From: Membranihabitans marinus
Lineage (GTDB): Bacteria; Bacteroidota; Bacteroidia; Chitinophagales; Saprospiraceae
Direction: 5' to 3'
DNA: 64,000 nucleotides
NCBI RefSeq assembly: GCF_019802045.1
Contig: NZ_JAHVHU010000009.1
Location: forward strand, 186,001 to 250,000
Shown here: positions 7,893-17,295 of the stretch, piece after piece
How the letters are laid out: every line of letters begins with the position of its first letter
Numbering within the stretch: the stretch's first letter is position 1
Program-made: the position numbers and the translations under genes
The notes under the pieces: model-generated
What the model saw: only the letters and a program-made list of their open reading frames with translations
Database searches by the model: none
What the model was told of the DNA's origin: nothing

Positions 7893-8240
7893 CTAATATA
7901 TAAAACTCCCTGGTTTAGGGACCGGTACGTAATAACCTAACAGTTTTGACTTGCTCTTTTGCACATTCACTTCGTTAAAAAGACTCGCTTTAGCTATAGC
8001 TGTGTTTTTTGCCTCGTTAATGCACAAAATACCGTCGTCAATTCCAGTTATTTTATTACATCCCAAACCCTTAGTACAATTGCGTCCGGAATAAATGTAG
8101 CAAAAGCATCTTGCTTTTGAAATATATTCCGTGCTGAATCTCGGTGTTTGAATAGCGTACTTTACCCAGTATATGGGTGCAATATAATTCGTAATAATGG
8201 GTTTTAGATCAATAAAGCACAACCTGTTAAGGTCAATCAT
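7893..8240 (-). CDS. Uncharacterised 115-residue protein, doubtful
   Basis: An open frame of 115 codons with no recognisable domain. Six cysteines lie within or near residues 45-75 (CFCYIYSGRNCTKGLGC), which could bind metal but may be chance. Base composition is AT-rich compared with the branching enzyme gene beside it. No strong ribosome site is seen. It may be a fragment of a larger lost gene in this decayed region or not a gene at all. Confidence 0.25.
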   Translation of the reverse strand: MIDLNRLCFIDLKPIITNYIAPIYWVKYAIQTPRFSTEYISKARCFCYIYSGRNCTKGLGCNKITGIDDGILCINEAKNTAIAKASLFNEVNVQKSKSKLLGYYVPVPKPGSFIY

Positions 8241-8244
8241 TTGC

Positions 8245-8296
8245 GGAGCTGGAAGCCTGCCTGCTTTGCGACGGCAGAGGCAGGCTCCGGCTACCT
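8245..8296 (-). terminator. Long hairpin after the branching-enzyme gene
   Basis: GCCTGCCTGC (8255-8264) pairs with GCAGAGGCAGGC (8274-8285), and the flanks (GGAGCTGGAA against TCCGGCTACC) lengthen the stem. It starts within ten bases of the glgB stop codon at 8305. There is no U tract, so it may act as a 3'-end stabiliser or be a repeat as much as an intrinsic terminator. Confidence 0.5.
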
Positions 8297-8304
8297 AGGA
8301 AAAC

Positions 8305-10323
8305 CTATTCCTTTTCCAGCACAAGCATCACCCGGCTCGGCACATACACCTTGAGGTTTTGGTGTTCGTCGGTAAAATGGTCCACCGTCGTGTCCAAACG
8401 ATCAAATCCACCAAATTCTGTCGCATCCGAATGAAGAATGATTCGGTAGGTTCCGGCTTCAGGAACCCAAAAATGGAAATCGGTGAAAGATTCTGAAGGG
8501 TGAAACGAAAACACAAAAATCAACCCGGCTCTTTCGTAGGCCAGCAGTTTTCGGTACGGATCGAGATAAAGCTGACGGGCTGATGGCGCCGCCAACACCT
8601 GGTATTTGGTGCCGAGGGAAATCATCGCCCGATCCCAAGCGCCCAGATGCGCGTATCGAAGCAGCGGATCATCCACCAACGACCACTGCCGCCGAGCGTA
8701 CTGATAGCTCCAGTTGTTTCCTTCTCGTGGAAAGTCCACCCACTCCGGATGGCCAAATTCGTTCCCGATGAAATTCAAATACCCTTCGCCACCGATTGAA
8801 AAGGTGATCATCCGGATCAGCTTGTGCAACGCAACCCCCCGATCAACGATCAGATTTTGCTGCATCGTGGACATGCTGTAGTACATTTCTTTGTCCATCA
8901 ACCAGAAGGCTAGGGATTTGTCACCCACCAAAGCCTGGTCGTGGCTTTCGGCGTAAGCGATGGACCGTTCTTTCGCGGGCCGGTAGGTAAGCTGGTGCCA
9001 GAGTTCGTGCAGGTTCCATTCTTCGTCGGACTTTTCTTTGAGGGTCTTGATCCAGTAGTCCGGGACACCCATCGCCATCCGGAAATCAAATCCGATGCCG
9101 CCATCCTCAATCTTTCGGGCCAATCCCGGCATGCCGCTTACATCCTCGGCGATCGAAAGAGCGTCGGGCCGAAGTTCGTGGATCAGGGTGTTGGCGAGTT
9201 GCAGATACACAATCGCATCGTCGTCAACCCGGTCGTCAAAATACAAATCCGCGTGGTCGAAATCCATATACAATCCATGGTGGGTGTACATCATCGAGGT
9301 CACGCCATCAAACCGGAAGCCGTCAAAGTGAAACTCTTCCAGCCAGTACCGGATATTCGATAGTAAAAACTGCTTGACCTCCGGTTTGCCATAATCGAAC
9401 ACCTTGGAATCCCAGGCCGTATGATAGCCCCGGTCTCCGGCATGAAAGTATTGGTAGTCGGTTCCGTCGAATTCATTCAGCCCTTCATTGACGTTTTTTA
9501 CCGCATGGGAGTGAACGATGTCCATGACCACCGCAATTCCCATTTCATGGGCTTTGTTGACCAGGGATTTGAGTGCTTCCGGGGTGCCAAACCGGGAGGA
9601 GGCCGCAAAAAAGTTAGAGATGTGGTAGCCAAATGAGCCGTAGTAGGGGTGTTCCATGACGGCCATCAGCTGGATGGTGTTGTATCCGGCGGCTTTAATC
9701 CGGGGGAGGGTTAATTCCTCAAACTCCTGATAGGTCCCGACGCACAATTTTTCCTGCGCCATACCCACATGGCATTCGTAGATCAGGGGCTGATCGAGAC
9801 TGGCTTTCGATGAAAAGTCCTGATCGGTCCATTGAAAATTTTGATCGAACCACAGTACCCCGGTATAGTCGTGGGTATCCGGGTCCTGGATGACCCAGCG
9901 GATGTACACCGGGATACGATCCAACTCTCCTTTGTCGGAGCGGACCCGTACCTTGACTTTGCTTCCGTGCACGAGACGATCTATGTATTCATCCCGGGGG
10001 AGAAAGATTTCCCAGACGCCGTTTTCTTTCCGTTCCATGGGGTGGCTGGAGCGATTCCAATCATTGAAATCACCAAAAAAACAGAGTTGATGTGCCGCCG
10101 GAGCCCATTCCCGATACACCCAGCCGTTTCTTTCTGCATCAAAATGGATCCCAAAATATTCATGATTGCGGGCAAAATTTACGATGCTTCCGCTGCGCTC
10201 TTGGATGGCTTTTAGTGCGCCCTGGAATCGATGGACCCGATCCACGATTTTGGATTCATAGCCCTGTAGCCACTCCTCCTCTCTTATTAAGGCAATTTTA
10301 CTGGATTCATTCATGGCGTTCAA
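8305..10323 (-). CDS. glgB: 1,4-alpha-glucan branching enzyme, GH13 eukaryotic type
   Basis: A 672-residue GH13 enzyme that makes alpha-1,6 branches in glycogen. An N-terminal CBM48/E-set domain (about 55-130, with WAPAAHQLCFFGDFNDWN) is followed by the catalytic barrel. The four GH13 regions are clear: DIVHSH (268-273), FDGFRFDGV with nucleophile Asp339, IAEDVS with acid/base Glu393, and ESHDQ with His461-Asp462. The all-beta C-terminal domain ends at VMLVLEKE. Length and sequence (YGSFGYHISNFFA, MMYTHHG) resemble the eukaryotic-type subfamily 8 rather than the usual bacterial GlgB. Start at 10323 or at Met4 (10314). It is a lone gene with no other glycogen genes near it. Confidence 0.93.
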   Translation of the reverse strand: MNAMNESSKIALIREEEWLQGYESKIVDRVHRFQGALKAIQERSGSIVNFARNHEYFGIHFDAERNGWVYREWAPAAHQLCFFGDFNDWNRSSHPMERKENGVWEIFLPRDEYIDRLVHGSKVKVRVRSDKGELDRIPVYIRWVIQDPDTHDYTGVLWFDQNFQWTDQDFSSKASLDQPLIYECHVGMAQEKLCVGTYQEFEELTLPRIKAAGYNTIQLMAVMEHPYYGSFGYHISNFFAASSRFGTPEALKSLVNKAHEMGIAVVMDIVHSHAVKNVNEGLNEFDGTDYQYFHAGDRGYHTAWDSKVFDYGKPEVKQFLLSNIRYWLEEFHFDGFRFDGVTSMMYTHHGLYMDFDHADLYFDDRVDDDAIVYLQLANTLIHELRPDALSIAEDVSGMPGLARKIEDGGIGFDFRMAMGVPDYWIKTLKEKSDEEWNLHELWHQLTYRPAKERSIAYAESHDQALVGDKSLAFWLMDKEMYYSMSTMQQNLIVDRGVALHKLIRMITFSIGGEGYLNFIGNEFGHPEWVDFPREGNNWSYQYARRQWSLVDDPLLRYAHLGAWDRAMISLGTKYQVLAAPSARQLYLDPYRKLLAYERAGLIFVFSFHPSESFTDFHFWVPEAGTYRIILHSDATEFGGFDRLDTTVDHFTDEHQNLKVYVPSRVMLVLEKE

Positions 10324-10373
10324 GTTGAGTGAAATTATATAGGTCTCAATTTACCGGATAAATTTGGAAATGA

Positions 10374-10532
10374 TACCATTTGCATTTGATAATGCCGTAT
10401 AAGATTTTGTAAATATTCAAAGATTGTCGAGAAAAAAACCGGAGGTATAGCTGGAGTTACACCGAGTATTTTTGATGAAGAGAATCGAAGAATATTTCGA
10501 AATATATGCGGTAATTATGAATTCAAATGGTA
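10374..10532 (+). mobile_element. About 155-bp inverted-repeat element, family 2, copy A
   Basis: Begins TACCATTTG and ends CAAATGGTA. Its reverse complement matches 40125-40274 through most of its length (shared words include ATGCCGTATAAGATTTTGTAAA, here split by small changes, GGAGGTATAGCTGGAGTTACAC and GAAGAGAATCGAAG in part). No open frame. It lies upstream of glgB and downstream of nothing else, so it is probably a small non-autonomous element. Confidence 0.75.
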
Positions 10533-10662
10533 GGAGTGCACCCATGGCCCAAGAAGAAATATGAGTAGTTGGTCAATGAAATACGAACTTTACCCAAATA
10601 CCTATCGACTCTCGTTCTTGCAGCACTTGTGCACCAAGAACAACGTTCTTATCATTATCTTT

Positions 10663-10782
10663 TCCCGCAGATTACACAGATCAACGCAGATAACACGCAA
10701 GCCAGTGGCTTGGTTTGATCGTAAATACCACTTTTTATGGCACAAGTTCTGCGAAAATCTGCGAGATCAGCAGGCAATATAG
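10663..10782 (-). repeat. CAGATTTTCGCAGA dispersed repeat, copy 1
   Basis: Carries GCAGATTACACAGATCAACG and, further on, GCGAAAATCTGCGAGATCA. The same words, in reverse, recur at 40305-40370 and 54541-54640. All three copies lie between genes. The remaining bases of the 10324-10992 gap hold the family 2 element and no credible gene. Confidence 0.65.
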
Positions 10783-10992
10783 ATTTCTGATGATCAAAGC
10801 AGAGTTTCTAATATTGCTCATCCCATTCGATACACTCCTCATCCAAATAGGGATATTCCCGGGCATGCTTTTAATCTTAATTTCACCTGGAACCCCAAGG
10901 ATTGATCTGCAGTAAAGTTATCAAACCTACGATAAGTCAAAATACAAAATCTTTCACTAATTTTCAGATTTACCCAATCAAAAAGTGCTGAC

Positions 10993-11706
10993 ATGCAAAT
11001 ACTTAAAGACCTGTATCAAACCGGGGGTGACATCAATGGCCTCACTTTTGATCTGCAGGGGGCTTCGTGGAACGACGGAAATTCCTATGTCCTGAAAACG
11101 AAAGCCGGATTAATCCTGTTTGATTGCGGGTGTGGAGATACTCTCGATCAGATATTTGAGAATATGCAGTATTGGGATCTGGATCCGGCTGGCATTAAAT
11201 ATTGTTTGCTTACCCACCCTCATTTAGATCACGCGGGGGCGGGTCATCTTCTCAAAAAAAGAGGGGTCGAATTGGTCGCTATCGAGGAAACAGCGGATGC
11301 TGTCTCGGCTGGAGATGAACGATGTGCCGGGTATTTGTACCATAAAACCTTTACTCCGGTGGAAGTGGATCGGGTCGTGTCTGATGGTGAAATCCTCCAT
11401 TTGCTGGGTGTTGAAATTCAGGTAGGCCATTACCCGGGGCATTCCATGGGGTGTACGGCCTTCTCATTACGTCATGAAAATAGAAATATTGTGATCAGTG
11501 GTGATATCATTGGAACCTTGATGGTGGGGGATTTTGGATGGGATGGATCCATCGATTTTGATAAAAAAATTTATATCGAGTCGCTCCGCCGATTTGCCAA
11601 ACTGGATCCGGATATTATGCTTCCGGGTCATGGCATGATCTATTTTCATAAACCGCAATGGCGCGCAGAGGAGGTCTTGAATAGCGCGTTAATGGCGTGG
11701 AGGTAA
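10993..11706 (+). CDS. MBL-fold metallo-hydrolase
   Basis: A 237-residue metallo-beta-lactamase-fold hydrolase of the glyoxalase II-like branch. The metal motif HxHxDH is THPHLDHAG at about residues 74-82, the next ligands are in GHYPGHSMG (about 147-155) and SGDIIG (about 170-175), and the last His is in LPGHGM (about 214-219). No signal peptide, so cytoplasmic. It stands alone on the plus strand with long non-coding gaps on both sides, so neighbours give no clue to the substrate. Confidence 0.85.
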   Translation: MQILKDLYQTGGDINGLTFDLQGASWNDGNSYVLKTKAGLILFDCGCGDTLDQIFENMQYWDLDPAGIKYCLLTHPHLDHAGAGHLLKKRGVELVAIEETADAVSAGDERCAGYLYHKTFTPVEVDRVVSDGEILHLLGVEIQVGHYPGHSMGCTAFSLRHENRNIVISGDIIGTLMVGDFGWDGSIDFDKKIYIESLRRFAKLDPDIMLPGHGMIYFHKPQWRAEEVLNSALMAWR

Positions 11707-12593
11707 ATTTTCATGCAGTCCAACCAATATGGATTTGGTTTATCTGAGGTTGGTTATCCGATTTTCCACCTGTAGCGATTGGCCTTTTCACAGAGGTTCA
11801 TAGAGATTTTTCACAGAGGTCTACTGGGTTAGGCTTAGCCCTTGATGGAATGGTATTTAGGGCTAATAAAGCTCCTTATCGTTTTGCCTTCCATCCCGTC
11901 ATCCCCAACGAGTCAAAGAATTTAATTGTTCAGTTTACATTATAGCTTCCGCTTATAAACACTTCTCATCCCACAAAGACATACTATCCTTGTAATATAA
12001 AAATAACCACTGCACCCCTGTAACGGCCCCAAATTCCATAGGGGCAAGCTGACTTTAGTCGCTCGAAATAAGAAGCTTTCTCATCTACAATAGCAAGATA
12101 ATTTATGGCGGTCAAAATTTCATGAACAACTATATTTCTCTACATTATAGCTATGGTTTAACAACAAGGAAAATTATCCCGTCATAATTTATACCACACA
12201 ATGTAAATTAATACTAACTATTTCACAGAGATTAAGTCAGTCTAGTCGTTGATTTTCTAAATTCAATACTCTATTTTTATATGTAAATAGTCTGCCGCCA
12301 ATTGTGTCACCGAGGTCGAAGTATCTTAGCAACGGTTATTGTCAAAATATCGATCGGTCTTGGGCGGATCGTAATGTATATTTAGACATTGCGACTTCTC
12401 CGAAGTCGATAAATACTGCAAAACCATCTGCTAACATAGTTATGACCTCTCCGAGGTCTTTTGAATCAAATTCAAATAGAGCTTTTATTTGCGCTGAAGA
12501 GGGACAAGTTGGGAACGGAGCAAAACAGTACCCCTTGTAAAAGTGACCTAGTCGCACATGCGATTTTAATCCATTGACATAATGGGATCGGTC
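11707..12593. other. 887-bp gap with two short hairpins
   Basis: No credible gene. Two near-perfect hairpins with three-base loops lie 35 bp apart: CGACTTC-TCC-GAAGTCG at 12392-12408 and GACCTC-TCC-GAGGTC at 12444-12458. The same kind of stem recurs at 42793-42810 and 44919-44933. A 78-codon frame spanning the hairpins is most likely spurious. Confidence 0.5.
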
Positions 12594-13745
12594 CTATTGG
12601 TCGCTGCGCTCCTGTCTTCGCCGCCAAAACGGACAAGCCGCCCACCGCCTTTCTGCTCCATAATAAACGCGCTTATGATGCAGGTAGCGTTCCCATACCT
12701 CGTCCATTTGGTGGGTATAAAGTAATCGAAACTGATCCATCTTCCGGGAGGTAGGATCCTTGATGAGATCCAGTCCTGTAATTAATTCCTTGAACTGCAT
12801 GGCGCTCGCCATGGCGTGAAACAGGCCCTGGGAGGACAGCGGGTCAAAGCTGAGGGCTGCATCACCGATGGCCACCCATTGATTTCCGGCAACGTGTTCC
12901 AGGCGGGTCGAATTGGCGCTGACCGTTCCATGAAACTGAATGGCATCATGGGACTCATGCAGTAGGCGTCGGACCGGTTGGTGTTCTTTTGCAAGCAATA
13001 GGAAGCCCTCAAGTTCTCTCATTTGGTTCCGGTCGATCAGGTCGGCATCGGTCTGATAAGCCAGCACTCTTCGATGGCCCGGCACGACTGCGCTGTACCA
13101 CCAGCCTGATTCGCAGGCAGAAATGGTGCTCATTTTGTTTTTTCCGTGATCGGGCATGGTGCTCCAGCAGGAGATCAGTTTGTCAAAATGGTCGCGTCGG
13201 ACACCGACCTGTCTGGCAAAGCGGGAGGGCCGACCGGTGGCGTCGACCACAAAGCGGGCTGTGATCTGTTGTTTTATATTATTCGGCGACGGAGTACCTG
13301 CCGTGGTAGTGACCAGCCATCGACCCTGTTCATAAAAACTGCTATAAAACCTGGTCGGCCAGATGGACCGGACACCCCTTTCCATTGCTGTGCGACGAAG
13401 GTGGTTTTCAAACTCCTTCCGGTTCAGGCAGAGAACAGGTCCGTCCGGATTATTCAAATGGTCTTCGATTTGCACTCGATCACTCCCCCAATAGGATTGC
13501 ATCCCGATGTTTTTACGATACAACTGCTCTTTTTTCCGGGGATTCAGGTTTTGAAAAATGCCGAGTTGCTTTAAAATGCGCTGTGCTGCCGGTGCCAAAG
13601 ATTCGCCGATGCGGTCTGATGGCTCTGACAATTGATCAATGAGGGTCACGTCATATTGATCCGCTAAAGAAATTGCTGTGAGGCACCCCGCAACTCCGGC
13701 CCCGATAACCAACAGATCTGTTTTTGCATGCTTTTCCAAAGACAT
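12594..13745 (-). CDS. lodB: LodB-like FAD-dependent maturase of the quinoprotein oxidase
   Basis: A 383-residue flavoprotein of the tryptophan-halogenase/glutathione-reductase-2 fold. The FAD-binding GxGxxG is VIGAGVAGC (12-20), followed by RIGESLAP, a segment typical of LodB-type proteins, and the second flavin motif GDAALSFDPLSSQG at about 290-303. LodB proteins are needed to make the cysteine tryptophylquinone cofactor of LodA (known from Marinomonas). It starts 11 bp after the stop codon of the LodA-like gene, so the two are one operon and the partner assignment is strong. No signal peptide, so maturation would occur in the cytoplasm. Confidence 0.88.
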   Translation of the reverse strand: MSLEKHAKTDLLVIGAGVAGCLTAISLADQYDVTLIDQLSEPSDRIGESLAPAAQRILKQLGIFQNLNPRKKEQLYRKNIGMQSYWGSDRVQIEDHLNNPDGPVLCLNRKEFENHLRRTAMERGVRSIWPTRFYSSFYEQGRWLVTTTAGTPSPNNIKQQITARFVVDATGRPSRFARQVGVRRDHFDKLISCWSTMPDHGKNKMSTISACESGWWYSAVVPGHRRVLAYQTDADLIDRNQMRELEGFLLLAKEHQPVRRLLHESHDAIQFHGTVSANSTRLEHVAGNQWVAIGDAALSFDPLSSQGLFHAMASAMQFKELITGLDLIKDPTSRKMDQFRLLYTHQMDEVWERYLHHKRVYYGAERRWAACPFWRRRQERSDQ

Positions 13746-13756
13746 ATCCGGTCCCG

Positions 13757-16700
13757 CTATGGATGATATCTGGTAAACCGATTCATCTTTTCCGGGACGC
13801 CTACCTCCACTCTTTCAGTCTGATGACGCATGGCCGTAGACTTCGCCACTTTGTGCGTCTTGGTTTCCAGCAGACCCAATAGTTTTTTAACGGTTGGTGT
13901 CAGCGCATGATCGTCTTCCAGCTCGGTCTTGACCAATTTCTTGAGTTGAACTTTGGCTTTCTCCAGTAATTCCTGCTCATCCAACAGGTTTTCATGCGAT
14001 AATCTGTCGACAGTGGATGCCAACAGGTTTTGCCCTGCATGGCTTAGATCATTCTCTCCTCCCAATAGCTTTCGGATTTCGTGTTGTGCCGCAGATAACA
14101 GAGCAGCCTCTTGGTCGGGGCTGGGTGGGATTCCCACCTGCATTTCATCTGGGAAATTGGGATCATCGGGAAGCCCGGGCCGTTTCTGCAAGATGGCCAG
14201 TTTGTCAAAATGGTTGATCATGCTGTTGATCTGATTCGTATAATTGGCTGGTTTTCCTTCCAGTGGAAGATTGTCCAACCAGGCAGACCGGAAGGCAAAG
14301 GACTCGATTCGGGTTTCTTCGGATTGATTCGGATCCATCGTTTTTCTATACCGGTCCTCATTCAAAATGGTGTTTGGTACCCGTGCCGGCCAAAACGTCG
14401 GTAAATACGGGTCGTATGATTTGGTGTACCCATCCCGGCAGCTGGCGGTATCTGTCTGCCAGGGAATGGCCATCCAACGGGTGATTCCTCCGGCTACCTG
14501 CCCGCCCTGTAAGGGGCCTTTGGCGAGGGTCAGTACATCCGGACTTAAGACCGGCCCATAGTAATCTGTGTTCACCGGCGGTGTTTTCGGGGCATGTTTT
14601 AATCGAAAAGGTGCCATATACATGCCAGATGTCCGCATGGGCCAGGTCATCTCACAGCCCGGATGAAAGGCATCCGCGAGACAAAATTCCATGGCTGCTT
14701 TGGTCAGCATCTCCGGTTGTTCATCAATCGGCAAGCTGTCGATGGTCGGTGGCTTCGGATCATGCGGGCATTCACTCCGATCCACGTAGTCGGCATCAAA
14801 ATCACCTTTGACCCATTGATCCAGAAATTCCAGTTGCAAATCCGATAAGGTGGCGTGCTGACGTATGGACCCGGTGGTCGGAATGCTGATGGCATCGCCA
14901 TAAAGCCAGGGCCACAATTGAGCGGATTCAGCGCCTGAAATATGCACGCGCCGGAAATTATTGGAAATGGTTCTTCGCATTTCATAATAGGCCGGCGAGG
15001 GGTTGCCTAGTTTTTTAATCCATTCGCTGGTGGTATAGTCAAACTGACCACCCCACCCAAAGGCCGCTGCAAACCCGGCATTCGCCCATTGCAAATTGGT
15101 CATTCGCTGAAAAATGGGTAAGATGTCTTTCGAAAAAGAAGGACGTGCCGGGCGGGCCAGCATATTGGACTTGATGGCCACGTCCCGCATGAGATCCCAC
15201 ATGGTCCGGACGGATTTTTGCATGGGCGCATAATCCGGCGGTGCACAGATCACCCAAGCGGGATCCACTTTTAGTACTGTGTCATCATATTCTACTTCGG
15301 CGGTAACGGGTCCGTCTGATATATCATCGTACCAGCCTTCATTATTCGCAAAGGTCACGGCAATATTGTTGTTTGTGTTTTTGGATTTTCCATGTCCACC
15401 CAGCATAATCAGTCGCCCCTTCTCATCGGTTCGCATTTCACCCAGATAAACTTTTTCGGATAGAAAGGTGCCTTCGAAAGTAGGACCGTTGTATATACCG
15501 GGACCGGCGACCGTTTGTTTTCCTCCGTCAATCAACAATTCACTGCGATCACTCACGTTGATGTTCCGCAATCTCGATGGCGGCGCATCTGCGGCTTCGG
15601 GAATATCCATGGCCAGTTGAAATTCGTACCACGATGCTTTTTGATTGGCCAAATGGGCGTGCCAGGTGATTTTTGCATTTTCTGAGGTCAGTTCTCGGAC
15701 TGCTTTCCCGGCAGCGTTGAATCCGTATATGCGGAATTGCGCAGCCTGTCGTTTTAAGGCGCCGATCTCATCCCTGTACGCATATACATCGGGCTTAGGC
15801 TCCGGATTGTCCACCAAAGGTCCGATAAAATACTCCTTTTCGCTATTGCCGACCCGCATGACTCCGATCGGCGGATAAATTCCGGCTTTGACGATGCAAT
15901 CGCTGTTGGCATCCGTATTTTCTTCAAAATTGGGATTTCGTTCATCTGGTTCCTGCAATTGCTGACCATTCGCCTGGTGACGGGCCCGGGCACTGGCTGC
16001 ATAAACCTCCTTTCGAACCTGCGCGACGGATCCAAGAGGCTCATGTTCGGCCAAGGTGCGCCAGATGTTAAATGAAAGGTTGCTGCCAAAATATTCCTGT
16101 CCGATGGCGCAAATATCTTGTTGGGGGAGGTGGAGCCGTGCGATGCAGGTGTAGGGACTTTTATCGGTGTCCCATACTGCTTGCGCATCGTCGAGTGGCA
16201 TGTTGTCCTCGTCATTCCGGAGTTGTATTTCAAACCGGAAGGTCGCTTCTTTTTTGCGCAATCGCTGTTGCAGATCCAGTGAAAGATAGTCGTCGTCATT
16301 GAAAGGGGCGCCCTGGTAGGTGTCCTCAGGAACCAGTCGATATTTTACAATTTGAGATTCGCCCAGTTTGAATGGTAGTATGGCCCAGTAGCTGGCACTC
16401 AGACAGCTGGCCTCTTCTTTGGTCATGGCCCTCAGAATGGCTGCCAGTTCGGGGTGCTTCTTGATGTAGGAGTCGTAATCGCGATTGACGACACCGGCCG
16501 TCGTAAAACTGCACATTTGCTGTGCATCACGTGCAAAAAATCGGTCGATGTTCTGAAAGATAAAATCCGCTGTGGAGCCTTTTCCGAATAGTTTGGGGCC
16601 TTCGACTCCGAAAAGCTTCAGCCCGACGCCAATAGTGGAATGCAGGTCGGGTGAACTGGGTCCGGTATCGCTGGAAAAGCGAACCGCACATTCGTACGAG

Positions 16701-16960
16701 TTCCCGTTGAAAATTCCAATTTTGAATTTTTCATCCAAATCCTTATTGATCATAAAATGGCCATAGGCTATGCCGTGCTGCTTTCGGAACACGGACCGTT
16801 CAGCTGGCTTTTGACCCCGTTCAATCCGGGTTTTTTGTCCCATTTCGACGAACATCTCTTTGAGCCGTTTGGTCACGGTCTGAATATTACCTTCGGAGTC
16901 CCAGCAGGTCACATCATTGGCTGATGGCTTTTTGTTTTGATCGTTTTTGTCTGTAGCCAT
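13757..16960 (-). CDS. Catalase-like domain fused to LodA-like CTQ oxidase
   Basis: About 1067 residues with start at 16960 (MATDKNDQNKKPS); the frame is open to 17041 but the extra 27 codons look unlike protein. Residues about 25-335 form a y4iL-type catalase-like haem domain, with a His at 62 (FRKQHGIAYGHFMI), the FSSDTGP region and a proximal Tyr at 320 (RKEVYAASARARH). From about 355 a LodA-like quinoprotein domain begins (IYPPIGVMRVGNS). Cys769 (FHPGCEMTW) and Trp834 (RWMAIPWQTDTASC) are 65 residues apart, the same spacing as the Cys516-Trp581 cofactor pair of Marinomonas LodA. LodA-type enzymes oxidise amino acids and release H2O2. A helical tail of about 100 residues has no match I know. 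The lodB-like gene follows at 11 bp. Confidence 0.9.
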   Translation of the reverse strand: MATDKNDQNKKPSANDVTCWDSEGNIQTVTKRLKEMFVEMGQKTRIERGQKPAERSVFRKQHGIAYGHFMINKDLDEKFKIGIFNGNSYECAVRFSSDTGPSSPDLHSTIGVGLKLFGVEGPKLFGKGSTADFIFQNIDRFFARDAQQMCSFTTAGVVNRDYDSYIKKHPELAAILRAMTKEEASCLSASYWAILPFKLGESQIVKYRLVPEDTYQGAPFNDDDYLSLDLQQRLRKKEATFRFEIQLRNDEDNMPLDDAQAVWDTDKSPYTCIARLHLPQQDICAIGQEYFGSNLSFNIWRTLAEHEPLGSVAQVRKEVYAASARARHQANGQQLQEPDERNPNFEENTDANSDCIVKAGIYPPIGVMRVGNSEKEYFIGPLVDNPEPKPDVYAYRDEIGALKRQAAQFRIYGFNAAGKAVRELTSENAKITWHAHLANQKASWYEFQLAMDIPEAADAPPSRLRNINVSDRSELLIDGGKQTVAGPGIYNGPTFEGTFLSEKVYLGEMRTDEKGRLIMLGGHGKSKNTNNNIAVTFANNEGWYDDISDGPVTAEVEYDDTVLKVDPAWVICAPPDYAPMQKSVRTMWDLMRDVAIKSNMLARPARPSFSKDILPIFQRMTNLQWANAGFAAAFGWGGQFDYTTSEWIKKLGNPSPAYYEMRRTISNNFRRVHISGAESAQLWPWLYGDAISIPTTGSIRQHATLSDLQLEFLDQWVKGDFDADYVDRSECPHDPKPPTIDSLPIDEQPEMLTKAAMEFCLADAFHPGCEMTWPMRTSGMYMAPFRLKHAPKTPPVNTDYYGPVLSPDVLTLAKGPLQGGQVAGGITRWMAIPWQTDTASCRDGYTKSYDPYLPTFWPARVPNTILNEDRYRKTMDPNQSEETRIESFAFRSAWLDNLPLEGKPANYTNQINSMINHFDKLAILQKRPGLPDDPNFPDEMQVGIPPSPDQEAALLSAAQHEIRKLLGGENDLSHAGQNLLASTVDRLSHENLLDEQELLEKAKVQLKKLVKTELEDDHALTPTVKKLLGLLETKTHKVAKSTAMRHQTERVEVGVPEKMNRFTRYHP

Positions 16961-16991
16961 TTGTAATTCATTTAGTCGGAAGTGCAGTAGA

Positions 16992-17007
16992 AAATACAAT
17001 TGTATTT
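16992..17007. promoter_or_regulatory. 16-bp perfect palindrome upstream of the oxidase operon
   Basis: AAATACAATTGTATTT is a perfect dyad 32 bp before the chosen start codon. A second partial dyad (ATACAGATGTATAC) lies at 17026-17039. The position fits an operator for a dimeric repressor or activator, but no regulator gene is next to it. Confidence 0.4.
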
Positions 17008-17156
17008 GACTAAAATTAGGAAAATATACAGATGTATACAAGTTAAATTAATATATTATTTGGAAAATAGTTGACTGTCTAGTGTTCCAATTCAGAAGTT
17101 GTATGTATTATATGAAGCGCTCCCATCCACAATAAGTTGGATTATCTGTTTAGAGT

Positions 17157-17295
17157 GTTTTGCCCCGGTGCTTTAGCCCGGGGAGAAATATGATTTACCA
17201 AGTCAGGCTTTAGCCTTTAATAAATGTCGCAGATGGGGGCTGAAGCCCAATATTGTTTTGTATTCCCAACCCCGCCATAAATGACGGGGCAAAAC
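17157..17295. repeat. 139-bp inverted-repeat element, GTTTTGCCCCG ends
   Basis: Perfect 11-bp inverted ends (17157-17167 and 17285-17295). Inside are three further hairpins: CCCCGG/CCGGGG, GGCTTTAGCC and GGGCTGAAGCCC. The gap 16961-17414 holds nothing else besides the palindrome upstream of the oxidase. Confidence 0.65.

Noticed and set aside
8583-10215. Several antisense frames opposite the branching-enzyme gene, up to 140 codons
   Set aside because: They mirror the codon bias of the strong gene on the other strand and have no domain.
12304-12557. Overlapping plus and minus frames of 71-78 codons
   Set aside because: They cover two palindromes and give low-complexity, family-less products.
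15754-16299. 181-codon minus-strand frame inside the oxidase gene
   Set aside because: It is an out-of-frame shadow of a clearly conserved quinoprotein and catalase-like gene.
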